Shown: positions 1-9,716 of the stretch, piece by piece
Position numbering within the stretch: position 1 is the stretch's first letter
Layout of the letters: each line of letters starts with the position of its first letter
Assembly: GCA_027080315.1 (NCBI GenBank)
Contig: JALWSI010000180.1
Location: 1 to 14,872 of the forward strand
DNA: 14,872 bases
DNA from: a bacterium
GTDB lineage: Bacteria; Thermosulfidibacterota; Thermosulfidibacteria; Thermosulfidibacterales; JALWSI01
Direction: 5' to 3'
Position numbers and translations under genes: made by a program
Notes under the pieces: generated by a model
Databases searched by the model: none
What the model saw: only the letters and a program-made list of their open reading frames with translations
Told to the model about the DNA's origin: nothing

Positions 1-1216
<1,216 letters not shown>

Positions 1217-1230
<14 letters not shown>

Positions 1231-2947
1231 GGGCATCATCTCCTCTTCTTATGCTTCTTTTTAGGTCCCTCATCAGAACCATGTATCTCTCTGACAAGGC
1301 CCGTCGGGTCTCCAGATCCTCCGAGGCCGAGAGGGCCTCTTTAACCTCAGCCACCTCTCTCTTCAACCGTCTGGCTCTAAGTCTATCCATGCACCCTTTG
1401 AGGATACTCTCCTCTTCTCCAGGCGGAATCTCCATCATGGCCTTTGTGACTCTCTCTTTGGCCTCGTCTTTTAAGGCGGGCATGGCCATCTGGGGACTGG
1501 CGTAACGCTCTATAGTTTCAACCGCCTCCCTCATGGCCTCTATCTCGAATAGGGCGGGCTCAAGCTCGTCTTTAACTTCAAACCATAAAGACGGCTTCAC
1601 AAAGATCGTGCCCAAAAGCATCTCTTCCCAGTGAAGGCCTTTTCGGGCCTCTCTTCTTCTATTCTGGCGAGAAGGTCTCTCATTCTGGGTGGCAACCTCT
1701 TTTAACACCTCTTTGGAGATTTCGGTGCGCTTTGAGAGCTCTAAAAAGTACGAATCCTGAACCACGGGGTCCTTGATCTTGCCCAAAATAGCCGCCATCT
1801 CTTTGGCGTAAAGGGATCTCTGCTGAGCGTTTGAGAGGTTGTACTCTTTGGCCCTATTATCAAATACTGTGAGAATAAAGTCCCTTCCGTTCTTTAAAGC
1901 CTCTTCAAAGGCCTCTCTCCCATAAGTTCGCAGAAAGGAGTCGGGATCCTCTCCCTTTGGAATCATTACCACCTTGGGCACAATGCCATGCTCAATAAAG
2001 ACCTCTCCTGTTCTCACTGTGGCCTTCCAGCCCGCTTCGTCTGAGTCAAAGAGCAGACTCACCTCTTTTGATAGCCTTTCAACCTTTCTTGCCTGAATCG
2101 GGGTGAAGGCTGTGCCCAGGGCAGCAATGGCCTGGTTGAATCCATGTATGTGGCAGGCAATCACGTCCATGTAGCCTTCAACCAGCACCACCCCCTTCTC
2201 CCGGGCCACCTTTTTGGCAAGGTGGTACGCAAAAAGGGTTCTTCCCTTCTGGAAGATAGGGGTTTCTGGAGAGTTCAGGTATTTGGGCTCCTGGTGTTCT
2301 TCAATGGCCCTTCCCCCAAAGGCTATAACCCTGCCCTTCTCGTCGTGTATGGGTATCATGAGCCTGTGGCGAAACCACGGATAGAGAGAGCCGTCATCCC
2401 TTCTGCCCAACAGCCCCCAATCCACCAAGTTTCTTCTGTCAAACCCCTTCTTTTCAAGGTGAGATATTAAGCCAGACACTTCTGCTGGGGCGTATCCAAT
2501 GCCGAAACTCTCGGCCCATTCTTTTGCTATTCCCCTCTTTAGCAGATACTCCAAGGCGGCTTTTCCCTCTTTTGAGAAGAGCCTTTCTTGGTAGTATTCT
2601 GCGGTGATCCCATAGGCCTCCCTTATTCCTTCATGTTTGCCCTCTTGGGGAGAGTCCTTTGGAATCTCTACCCCCGCCCTCTCTGCCAGGACCTCAACCG
2701 CTTCTGAGAAGGAAAGGTTCTCTATCTTCATCAAGAAAGAGATGAGATCACCGCTGGCCTTGCATCCAAATCAGTGAAACAACTGACGTTCTGGGTTGAC
2801 AGAGAAGGAGGGGGTTTTCTCCTTATGGAAGGGACATAGCCCTATAAAGTTTCTACCTGCCCGCCTCAACGAGACATAACCCGAGACCACGTCAACTAAA
2901 TCAAGGCGCCCTTTGATCTCTTCTATGATCTCTGGAGAAATCCCCAT
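1217..2947 (-). CDS. dnaG: DNA primase DnaG with an in-frame TGA at a zinc-ligand cysteine position
   Basis: Primase makes the RNA primers for DNA replication and works with the replicative helicase at the fork. Read from ATG 2947 the gene is 576 codons plus a TGA stop, normal length for DnaG. Order: CHC2 zinc-binding domain (about residues 1-95; CPFH gives C38 and H41; FGC gives C62), catalytic N-terminal/TOPRIM core (VEGYMD with E257 and D261; DSDEAG with D301 and D303), then a C-terminal helicase-binding region. Codon 59, at 2773-2771, is TGA where the family has the third zinc cysteine; the frame is otherwise open and conserved on both sides. A downstream start (TTG 2734) would give a 505-residue protein lacking most of the zinc domain, which is unlikely to support normal primase function. 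ATG 2947 is the first possible ATG after an in-frame TAA just upstream, and no Shine-Dalgarno sequence precedes it. The gene follows mtaB by 44 bases and overlaps rpoD. Family identity is certain; how the TGA is read is unknown. Confidence 0.95.
2740..2767 (-). promoter_or_regulatory. Weak SECIS-like hairpin just downstream of the dnaG TGA
   Basis: Starting 3 bases after the TGA, GGATG can pair with CATCT (one G-U pair). A two-base CA bulge follows, then AGG with TCT, a C-A mismatch, and CA with TG, closing a four-base loop GCGG. The loop begins 16 bases after the TGA and starts with G. Bacterial SECIS elements known from formate dehydrogenases lie at a similar distance and have a G at the start of the loop. 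The upper stem is short and interrupted, and I drew it by eye without an energy calculation, so this is only a candidate. Confidence 0.25.
2771..2773 (-). other. In-frame TGA codon replacing conserved Cys59 of the DnaG zinc finger (candidate selenocysteine or recoded codon)
   Basis: The reverse-complement codons around the site read CAG TTG TTT CAC TGA TTT, then GGA TGC AAG. Translated, this is QLFH-stop-FGCK, while DnaG proteins carry a Cys between FH and FG. TGA differs from both Cys codons (TGT, TGC) only in the third base. The preceding 58 codons and the following 517 are open and match the family. This placement is what a UGA-encoded selenocysteine looks like, but a single-base error or mutation would look identical. 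Confidence 0.6.
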
Positions 2948-2958
2948 GTTAGACTGTT

Positions 2959-2987
2959 AATTTAGGTTTGACAATGGTGTTTTGCAA
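2959..2987 (-). promoter_or_regulatory. Possible promoter of dnaG giving a very short leader
   Basis: On the minus strand TTGCAA (2987-2982) is followed after 17 bases by TAAATT (2964-2959). Each matches its sigma-70 consensus box in four of six positions. Transcription would start only about five bases before ATG 2947, which would fit the absence of a ribosome binding site. The boxes are mediocre and dnaG could instead be read from the kinase-mtaB unit, since no terminator is visible between them. Confidence 0.25.
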
Positions 2988-2991
2988 GGGG

Positions 2992-4320
2992 CTAAAAGCA
3001 AAGTCTGCCAATAAGAAAATTACCCTTTGCACCAGTTATTTTCACAGTATAGTACCTTCCTTTGGCGACCTTCTTCTCTTTCCCTTCAACCAGCACCGTG
3101 AGGTAAGAGGTTGACAATCCCCTTAACAGCCCTGAAGCCTTGTCTATCCTTCCCTCCATGAGCACTGGTATCTCTCTTCCCACAAACCCTTTCATGAACT
3201 GGGAAAGCTTTACTTCTTTGAGTTCTTGAAGTTTCTGGTATCGTTTCTTCTTCTCTTCGGGAGGCACCATGGGCATGGCTGAGGCTTTGGTGCCTGCTCT
3301 TGGAGAGTAGGAGAATATGTGCATTCCGGCTACCGCTAATTCCTGTAACAGGGAGAGAGTAAGTCCGAAATCCTCCTCGCTCTCGGTGGGGAAGCCCACC
3401 ATCACATCCACCCCTAAAAAGAGATCGGGAATTCTCTCTAATAGCTCTTCGGCAAGGGCTTTGAATCCAGAGGAGTCGTACCTTCGTCCCATGAGAGAGA
3501 GTATTCTGTCGCTGCCGCTCTGCATGGGTATGTGAAGATGGGGGCATATTCCAGGGACCCCTTGTGAGGCTTCGGAGATGAGGGTGATGAGCTCAGGGTA
3601 GATCTCTGTGGGCTCAATGGAAGAGAGCCTTAGCCTGTCCATGCCTCCCTTCTCCAAGAGGATTCTTAGAAGTTCTGTGAGATTAACATCTTCCCATTGG
3701 TAGGCTCCGAGGTTTATTCCCGTTAAGACTATCTCCCGATACCCACAGGCGGCAAGCCTTTGAACCTGACTCAGAACCCAGGGGGCAGGGGCGCTTCTTG
3801 CAGGGCCTCTGGCTCTCCACACGGTACAATACGAGCATCGGTGGTTGCAGCCGTCCTGTATCTTGAGAAAGGCTCTGGAGTGTCCGAAGAAGTTGTCCCC
3901 TTCCATTGGGCAGAAATCCCTCTCGTCCATAACAGGGGCCACCTGCACCAAGGGAAGGGATGCAGGATCTTTAAGGGCCTTCATCACCAGTCTGTGAAGA
4001 TATGGTTTCTCTACATTGCCCGTTACCAGGTGCACCCCTCCCAGTTTCAGAATCTCTTGAGGAGCGAGTTGGGAGTAGCACCCTGTCACCACCACAAGGC
4101 CGTTTTCCGGAATCATATTAAGGGCCCGTCTTATCATCTGCCGCGACTTGTAGTCGCTGCGGCTGGTCACGGTACAGGTGTTCACAATGTAGATCTGGGC
4201 TCCCTTAGAGAAGGGATGCACAGAGAACCCCTCTTTTTGGAGAGCCTGAAGAATGGAGAACCCCTCAGACTGGTTTAGTCGGCATCCAAGGGTAGCAAGG
4301 GCCACCCTGCAAGGGGTCAT
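2992..4320 (-). CDS. mtaB: Radical SAM tRNA methylthiotransferase MtaB (t6A37 to ms2t6A37)
   Basis: Adds a methylthio group to N6-threonylcarbamoyladenosine at position 37 of ANN-decoding tRNAs, in the cytoplasm. The 442-residue protein has the family layout. An N-terminal UPF0004-type domain carries three cysteines for one iron-sulfur cluster (LGCRLNQ C13, NTCTVT C49, GCYSQL C81). The radical SAM domain has the CxxxCxxC motif GCNHRCSYC (C158, C162, C165) followed by RARGPARS. A TRAM-like beta domain forms the last 60 or so residues. LGCRLNQ near the N-terminus and the overall pattern favour MtaB over MiaB or RimO. The start ATG overlaps the TGA stop of the upstream kinase gene as ATGA, with AGAGGAG about 11 bases before it, so translation is coupled. 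It ends with TAG, 44 bases before dnaG. Confidence 0.92.
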   Translation of the reverse strand: MTPCRVALATLGCRLNQSEGFSILQALQKEGFSVHPFSKGAQIYIVNTCTVTSRSDYKSRQMIRRALNMIPENGLVVVTGCYSQLAPQEILKLGGVHLVTGNVEKPYLHRLVMKALKDPASLPLVQVAPVMDERDFCPMEGDNFFGHSRAFLKIQDGCNHRCSYCTVWRARGPARSAPAPWVLSQVQRLAACGYREIVLTGINLGAYQWEDVNLTELLRILLEKGGMDRLRLSSIEPTEIYPELITLISEASQGVPGICPHLHIPMQSGSDRILSLMGRRYDSSGFKALAEELLERIPDLFLGVDVMVGFPTESEEDFGLTLSLLQELAVAGMHIFSYSPRAGTKASAMPMVPPEEKKKRYQKLQELKEVKLSQFMKGFVGREIPVLMEGRIDKASGLLRGLSTSYLTVLVEGKEKKVAKGRYYTVKITGAKGNFLIGRLCF

Positions 4321-6941
4321 TTAGAGAAGATCTCCTCTATGGCTGCAGAGAGTTCTTTGAAGGTGTAAGGCTTCATCAAGAACCTTTTGGCACCCAGGTT
4401 TGTTGCCTTTTCAATGAGGGAGTTTGCTGCATGCCCCGAAACGAAGAGGGCTTTCACATCGGGGTTGATCTGTTTCATAGCCATGAATACCTCAAGGCCG
4501 TTCATCCCTGGCATCACCATATCAAGCACAACCACTTCTATCTTTCTCCAATGCTCTCTGTAGATGTTCAGTGCAGCGTTGCCGTTGTTGGCGGTTACCA
4601 CCTTGTAGCCCATCTTGCCGAGAAGGAGCTTGGCATTTTCAAGAAGCACCTCTTCGTCGTCTACTATTAACAGGTTTCTTCCTTTAGGTGTGTCTAAAAG
4701 GGCTTTTTCAAAGAGGTCTTCTTTCTGACTCTCTTTAGCCGTTGATTCTGCCACAGGTATGTAGATTCTGAAGGTTGAGCCTATGCCAAGCTGACTATAA
4801 ACTGTGACGGTACCCCCCATCTCTTTCACCACAGAGAATACTGTGAATAGACCCCATCCTGTACCCTCTTCCTTTGTTGTGAACCCTGGTTCAAAGATTT
4901 TATCAATGTACTCTTCAGGAATCCCGTTTCCTGTGTCGCTGATGGAGATGACCAAATACCTGCCAACCTTGAGCTCTGGGTGGGTCATATTGTCTTCTTC
5001 GCTTATCTCCCGCTCTCTAACAACCACCCTAAGTTCTCCCCCGTTAGGCATAGCATCTTTGGCGTTGACCATGATGTTAAGCACCACCTGATGAAACTGG
5101 GTGGGATCCACAAAGATAGATGGGATGTCCTTCTCTAAATCAAGGTGGACGTTTATGTTTTTGGGGAAGGTGCTTTTTGCCATCTTCACCAGCTCTTTTA
5201 GCTGGGGAACAGGGTTAAGTACCGTGGATTCTCCCCCTCCTCTCCCTGCAACAGAGAGAATCTGCTTTGCAAGGGCTGTGGCTCTGTCCACCAGTTTGAT
5301 GGCTCCGTTCACTCCGAAAGATGCGGGATGAGAGGGGTCCAGTTCCTCTTTGGCCATTTCAAGGTAGCCCACCACTCCTGTTAAGACATTATTGAAATCG
5401 TGGGCTATCCCAACACCAAGGGTGCCCAAGGCTTCCAGCCTCTGGATTTTCTCAAGCCTCTCTTCTCTCTTTTTTATGTTATCAAAGGCCCTTGTGTAAC
5501 CTAAAACAGAGGATGAGACCACTCCAAATAGCTTAAGAATGGGCACGTCCTTCTCTTCAAAGGGCGGTTTGTCCTTTCCCCTGCCTACGGTGATGCTTCC
5601 AAGGATCCCCTCTTTGTACAAAAGGGGCACAGATACCGCCGATTTAACTATGGCTCCAAATGTCTTGGCGGAACTTTCACAAGCCACTTCGTTCTCATAG
5701 CTGGTGACCATAACCACGTCTTTCTTTGCAACGGCCATGCCTGCCAGCCCCTCACCTATACGCATCTCTGGTAACTTAAAGTCAAAGCCTATTTGATAAA
5801 CTGGCACCAGCATTCCCCTGCGGGGAACCCAGAGGTGATACCCGGCGAAGTCGGCATTGAGCATCTCAACAGCTCTCTCAAGAAGGGTCTTTACGAGTTC
5901 ATTGGGATCTCCTACCTCTGTCAACAACCTCTGAATGGTAGAGAATACAGCCTCTTGGGTGGTCAACTGCAGTTTCAGGTTATCAAGCAGCTCTTTCTGA
6001 TCCAGGGCAAGGCCTACATGGTGGCAGAACAGCTTAAACTCTGCTTCGTCGTCTTTTGAGAAGGGAGCTTCACCTCGTTCTCTGTAAATTGCCAACACCC
6101 CTAATGGGATCCCCTCTCCACCCAATAAAGGTACTACCATGATGCTGCCTATATTATTATCTTCGCACAGTTGCCTAACGGCCCTTGAGTGATCCATGTA
6201 GTTGGCAAGCCGCACCGCTTTTTTGTTGAGCATAACCTCAGAGGTTATGCCTCTATTTATCTCATCGATGGTTGGAGGCCGTCCCATTCCCTGACTTTTG
6301 ACCAGAGCCATGCCCTGGGAGAGCATGAGCATTATACCACCACCCCTTGCCCTGAAGAGCTTAATGGCGTGGGAAAGCGACTCTTCTAAAAGGCTCTCTT
6401 TGGTCTCACATTTTATTAACCTTGCAAATAGCCTGTTTATGCCGGAAATTCTTCTATTTCTAAGACTGTTTCTAACCACGTGTCTTCGGTGAATGAATAT
6501 AGGGGTCACAGCGCATGAAACTCTTTCTATTAGCTCGATCTCCTTTGGGGTGTAGGGTGGTTTCCCCTTCTTTCTGCCCACACCAACGGCACCCACAACG
6601 TTTCCTTCAAAGATCAAAGGAACGGCAACTATGGGACCAATCTCTTGGGCCAGAGATGGCAACACCCGGGAGAATTCGCCATACTCTCCTGCCACGGTTT
6701 TGCCGGTTTCCATGGCTATTCCCAAAGGACCGTGACCTACCTTTGTTGGGGGTAGCTCAAAGCTAAATCCCTTAGATACCTCGGTGACCAGCTGGTGGGT
6801 CTCTGCATCAAAGAAAGAGATAAGAGCGTATTGGGACGAGGTTTGTTCCAGTATCTCGTTAAGTACAAACGATCCCAGCTCTTTTGTGCTGGTGAAAGAG
6901 CTGGTCTTGCTGCATAGTTTTTTGAAGTAATCCTCAACCAT
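4317..6941 (-). CDS. Cytoplasmic hybrid sensor histidine kinase with three GAF domains and a C-terminal receiver
   Basis: A two-component sensor of 874 residues without any membrane segment, so it senses an internal signal. Three GAF-like domains lie at about residues 17-150, 175-315 and 345-480. Each contains a PLI/PLL-type strand followed by a G-x-I/V-x-V/I-strand, for instance VAVPLIFEGNVVGAVGVGR. A linker with coiled-coil character (about 485-505) precedes the H-box GIAHDFNNVLTG with phosphoacceptor His514. The ATPase domain shows N622/N626 (LNIMVNAKDAM), DTGNGIP (669-675), FEPGFTTK and GTGWGL (693-698). The receiver domain (about 756-870) has the acidic pair D761/D762, phosphoacceptor D807 (VVLDMVMPGMNG), S835 and K857. 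All catalytic residues seem present, implying an internal phosphorelay. No partner DNA-binding regulator is visible nearby. The ligand is unknown. It opens the unit with mtaB, dnaG and rpoD after the hppA terminator. The start ATG has only a weak AGGT before it. Confidence 0.9.
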   Translation of the reverse strand: MVEDYFKKLCSKTSSFTSTKELGSFVLNEILEQTSSQYALISFFDAETHQLVTEVSKGFSFELPPTKVGHGPLGIAMETGKTVAGEYGEFSRVLPSLAQEIGPIVAVPLIFEGNVVGAVGVGRKKGKPPYTPKEIELIERVSCAVTPIFIHRRHVVRNSLRNRRISGINRLFARLIKCETKESLLEESLSHAIKLFRARGGGIMLMLSQGMALVKSQGMGRPPTIDEINRGITSEVMLNKKAVRLANYMDHSRAVRQLCEDNNIGSIMVVPLLGGEGIPLGVLAIYRERGEAPFSKDDEAEFKLFCHHVGLALDQKELLDNLKLQLTTQEAVFSTIQRLLTEVGDPNELVKTLLERAVEMLNADFAGYHLWVPRRGMLVPVYQIGFDFKLPEMRIGEGLAGMAVAKKDVVMVTSYENEVACESSAKTFGAIVKSAVSVPLLYKEGILGSITVGRGKDKPPFEEKDVPILKLFGVVSSSVLGYTRAFDNIKKREERLEKIQRLEALGTLGVGIAHDFNNVLTGVVGYLEMAKEELDPSHPASFGVNGAIKLVDRATALAKQILSVAGRGGGESTVLNPVPQLKELVKMAKSTFPKNINVHLDLEKDIPSIFVDPTQFHQVVLNIMVNAKDAMPNGGELRVVVREREISEEDNMTHPELKVGRYLVISISDTGNGIPEEYIDKIFEPGFTTKEEGTGWGLFTVFSVVKEMGGTVTVYSQLGIGSTFRIYIPVAESTAKESQKEDLFEKALLDTPKGRNLLIVDDEEVLLENAKLLLGKMGYKVVTANNGNAALNIYREHWRKIEVVVLDMVMPGMNGLEVFMAMKQINPDVKALFVSGHAANSLIEKATNLGAKRFLMKPYTFKELSAAIEEIFSK

Positions 6942-6954
6942 AATTACCTATATA

Positions 6955-6997
6955 CCATAAAAATAGGCGAGCGGAAAGAACCTCTTTCCCGCTCGCC
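6955..6997 (-). terminator. Rho-independent terminator downstream of hppA
   Basis: On the minus strand GGCGAGCG plus GAAAGA pairs with TCTTTC plus CGCTCGCC, giving a stem of about 14 pairs with one bulged G and a loop of about three bases. The run TATTTTTA follows immediately. It lies 27 bases after the hppA stop and 13 before the kinase start, separating the two transcription units. Confidence 0.9.
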
Positions 6998-7024
6998 CAT
7001 GGTGAGACTATTCTCCGATGGTTT

Positions 7025-9013
7025 TTAGTGCATCATTCTGGCGAAGATGGGGGCCAGGGTTAGAGAGACCACTGCCATGAGCTTGATGAGAATGTTCATG
7101 GAGGGACCGGTTGTGTCTTTGAACGGGTCTCCAACGGTGTCGCCCACCACTGCCGCCTTGTGTGCCTCAGAACCCTTGCCGCCAAAGAAGCCCTTCTCAA
7201 TGTACTTCTTTGCGTTATCCCAGGCACCACCGGCGTTTGCCATCATGACGCCCATGAGAACTCCAGAGAGGGTGGCACCTGCCAGCATACCTCCCAGGGC
7301 CTCGGGACCAAGCACCAGGCCCACGATGACAGGTGAGATGATGGCACCAACGCCAGGAAGGATCATCTCTTTCAAGGAGTTCAGGGTTGCAATGCGAACG
7401 CAGCTTGCTGGATCAGGCTTGGCCTTGCCCTCTAAGAGGCCGGGGATCTCGCGGAACTGGCGGCGGATCTCCTCAACCATGGCCATGGCTGCCTTACCAA
7501 CGGACTTCATTGTGAAGGAGCCCAGCAGGAAGGGGATGATACCACCGATGAAGATTCCTGCCACGACATCAGCTTTGGTCACGTCGATGCTCTTAAGGCC
7601 CACAGAGCTGGAGTAGGCAGAGAAGAGGGCCAGAGCGGTCATGGCAGCAGACCCAATGGCAAAACCCTTACCGATAGCTGCAGTGGTGTTGCCAAGGGCA
7701 TCAAGACTGTCGGTGATGCGCCTGGTCTCAGGACCAAGGCCGGCCATCTCGGAGATACCGCCTGCGTTGTCTGCAACGGGACCGTAGGCGTCAACGCTCA
7801 TGGTGACTCCAATGGTACCCAGCATACCAACGGCGGTAAGAGCGATTCCGTACATGCCAGCGGCCTTGTAGGCCAGATAGATACCAATAGCCATGAGAAG
7901 CACTGGGAGGGCGGTACTCTCCATTCCCACGGCAAATCCGGTGATAATGTTGGTTGCAGCGCCAGTCTTGGAGGCCTCTGCAATGTTAACAATGGGTTTG
8001 GCAGAGGTGTAGTACTCAGTGATGAGTCCTATGGAGATACCCACCAAGGTACCGATTACCAACGCCCAGAAGACGCCTACGGGCATATCCAGAGCTTTGG
8101 TGAGGGGATATGCAACCACCAGCAATACAATGGCGGCCACGAAGGTGGCATACCTAAGAGCTGCCTGGGGGTTCATGTTCTTGAAGACCATCATTGAAAG
8201 CACCGCAATGATGGATGCAATGAGACCCACCATGACCATTAAGATGGGATAGACCATCCAGTTGAAGGTCTGGGTGGCGCTCATACCTGCCGTTGCTGCA
8301 ATGGCGATACATGCAACAATGGACTCAACATAAGACTCAAAGAGGTCGGCTCCCATTCCGGCAACGTCACCAACGTTGTCACCGACGTTGTCAGCGATAA
8401 CGCCGGGGTTTCTGGGGTCGTCCTCGGGGATTCCTGCCTCAACCTTACCAACCAGGTCTGCACCCACGTCAGCAGACTTGGTGTAGATTCCTCCACCCAC
8501 CCTGGCGAAGAGGGCCATGAAGGATGCTCCCATGGCGAATCCATTCAACACGCTGGGATCATGGGTTCCAAAAATGAGGAAGAATACGCTGACACCGAGG
8601 AGACCAAGGCTGGCCACTGAGAGTCCCATGACGGATCCGCTGAAGAACGCCACCACAAGAGCCTTGTCTTGGCCGTACTCGTTGGCTGCTGCCGAGGTTC
8701 TGACGTTACCCCTGGTGGCTGCGGTCATTCCAAACACACCGGCAATGGCAGAGCAGACAGCACCAACAGCAAAGGCAACCGCTGTCCAAGTGCCAATGAA
8801 GATGCCTAATAGAATGCCCACAACCACGATAAATATCGCCACGATCTTGTACTCCTGCTTAAGGAAGACCATGGCGCCTTCGTGAATCATGTCGGATATC
8901 TCTTTCATAACCTCGTTCCCCACAGGGTACTTGAGGATGTAGAGATAGATGAGACCAGCCACTATGAGGCCAATCACACCAAGAATCGGACCGTACACCA
9001 CATATTCAGCCAT
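7025..9013 (-). CDS. hppA: Membrane-bound ion-pumping pyrophosphatase, K+-dependent type
   Basis: An integral membrane enzyme that couples hydrolysis of cytoplasmic pyrophosphate to export of H+ or Na+, recovering energy from the PPi made in biosynthesis. The 662-residue protein is mostly hydrophobic, with about 16 membrane helices as in the family. The substrate-site motifs are all present: [12 protein letters not shown] (181-192), DNVGDNVGD (208-216), EYYTSAKP (333-340), [12 protein letters not shown] (408-419), DNAKKYIE (599-606) and [11 protein letters not shown] (624-634). [10 protein letters not shown] (441-450) carries Ala445 and Gly448, the combination known for K+-dependent enzymes; K+-independent ones have Lys and Thr there. 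The helix-6 segment [10 protein letters not shown] has Glu at 226 and 230. I cannot decide between H+ and Na+ transport by eye. GGGAGG precedes the ATG by about 9 bases. It lies 90 bases after pth and has its own terminator. Confidence 0.96.
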   Translation of the reverse strand: MAEYVVYGPILGVIGLIVAGLIYLYILKYPVGNEVMKEISDMIHEGAMVFLKQEYKIVAIFIVVVGILLGIFIGTWTAVAFAVGAVCSAIAGVFGMTAATRGNVRTSAAANEYGQDKALVVAFFSGSVMGLSVASLGLLGVSVFFLIFGTHDPSVLNGFAMGASFMALFARVGGGIYTKSADVGADLVGKVEAGIPEDDPRNPGVIADNVGDNVGDVAGMGADLFESYVESIVACIAIAATAGMSATQTFNWMVYPILMVMVGLIASIIAVLSMMVFKNMNPQAALRYATFVAAIVLLVVAYPLTKALDMPVGVFWALVIGTLVGISIGLITEYYTSAKPIVNIAEASKTGAATNIITGFAVGMESTALPVLLMAIGIYLAYKAAGMYGIALTAVGMLGTIGVTMSVDAYGPVADNAGGISEMAGLGPETRRITDSLDALGNTTAAIGKGFAIGSAAMTALALFSAYSSSVGLKSIDVTKADVVAGIFIGGIIPFLLGSFTMKSVGKAAMAMVEEIRRQFREIPGLLEGKAKPDPASCVRIATLNSLKEMILPGVGAIISPVIVGLVLGPEALGGMLAGATLSGVLMGVMMANAGGAWDNAKKYIEKGFFGGKGSEAHKAAVVGDTVGDPFKDTTGPSMNILIKLMAVVSLTLAPIFARMMH

Positions 9014-9103
9014 TTCCCGAATACCTCCCTTAACACTTCCGAGTTTTTCTGATAACCATTAAAGACCTCTCAACCTCCCCTAAGGCCTTATTAAATAACC
9101 CTT

Positions 9104-9697
9104 TTAAGCCTCACCTCCTCTCTCATGGTTATCTTCCCTTCTGTTAACGACGTTCATTGCTCTATTCATGCCCTCTTTCCACCAGAGCTCAACAGCCTCA
9201 GCTCCTCGTCTAACCACGGGAACGAAGGAGTCCATCTCTTCTTCGGAAAGAGGTGTGAGCAGATACTGGGCAAGATCAATAGAGGGATCCGCCGGTCTTC
9301 CAACACCTATTCTCAATCTCCCGAAATCGGATGTTCCGATCTCCTCCACGATGGATCTCAACCCGTTGTGTCCTGCTGTGCCTCCGCCCATCTTCAGACG
9401 AAGCACCCCTTGGGGAAGGTCCACTTCGTCATGGAGAACAAGCATGTTTTGGGGAGACCAATCCCCTGCAGATAACCACTCTTTTACAGCAATGCCGCTG
9501 CGGTTCATGTAGGTTTGAGGCTTTATCAGCACCCCTTCCTCTCCCCCAAGCTCTATCTTGCAGAACATAGAGCTTTTCCACCGTTTCCAGCGGGATTCAT
9601 ACAGCACAGCCATCAGGTCTGCAACCATCCAACCGGCGTTGTGCCGGGTCAGAAGGTACTCAGCCCCAGGATTGCCCAACCCCACCACAAGTTTCAC
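9104..9697 (-). CDS. pth: Peptidyl-tRNA hydrolase
   Basis: Cleaves peptidyl-tRNAs dropped by stalled ribosomes, recycling tRNA in the cytoplasm. The 197-residue protein has the usual length. It starts with KLVVGLGNPG and carries the catalytic His19 (TRHNAG), Asn65 (KPQTYMNRSG), the HDEVDLP segment with Asp90, and GGGTAGHNGL with His110 and Asn111. The start is GTG at 9697, which puts the GNPG motif in its usual place; only a weak AAGG precedes it, 19 bases after the rplY stop, so coupling to rplY is likely. The rplY-pth pairing is widespread in bacteria. Confidence 0.96.
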   Translation of the reverse strand: MKLVVGLGNPGAEYLLTRHNAGWMVADLMAVLYESRWKRWKSSMFCKIELGGEEGVLIKPQTYMNRSGIAVKEWLSAGDWSPQNMLVLHDEVDLPQGVLRLKMGGGTAGHNGLRSIVEEIGTSDFGRLRIGVGRPADPSIDLAQYLLTPLSEEEMDSFVPVVRRGAEAVELWWKEGMNRAMNVVNRREDNHERGGEA

Positions 9698-9716
9698 GAA
9701 ACCTTTTTACTTGACT

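Noticed and set aside
2724-2748. A second hairpin after the dnaG TGA: ATCTCATC pairing with GATG-A-AGAT around an eight-base pyrimidine loop.
   Set aside because: It is a better stem than the first candidate and its loop is about 30 bases from the TGA, but the loop TCTTTCTT has no G, which bacterial SECIS loops need. It excludes the other hairpin because they share CATC.
3086-3547. A 153-codon minus-strand frame inside mtaB.
   Set aside because: It is an out-of-frame shadow of the conserved radical SAM gene, with no recognisable domain.
9014-9103. Possible small peptide gene (ATG GTT ATC AGA...) between pth and hppA.
   Set aside because: Only eight codons with a poorly spaced binding site; no evidence beyond chance. 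The gap otherwise holds only the hppA ribosome binding site.
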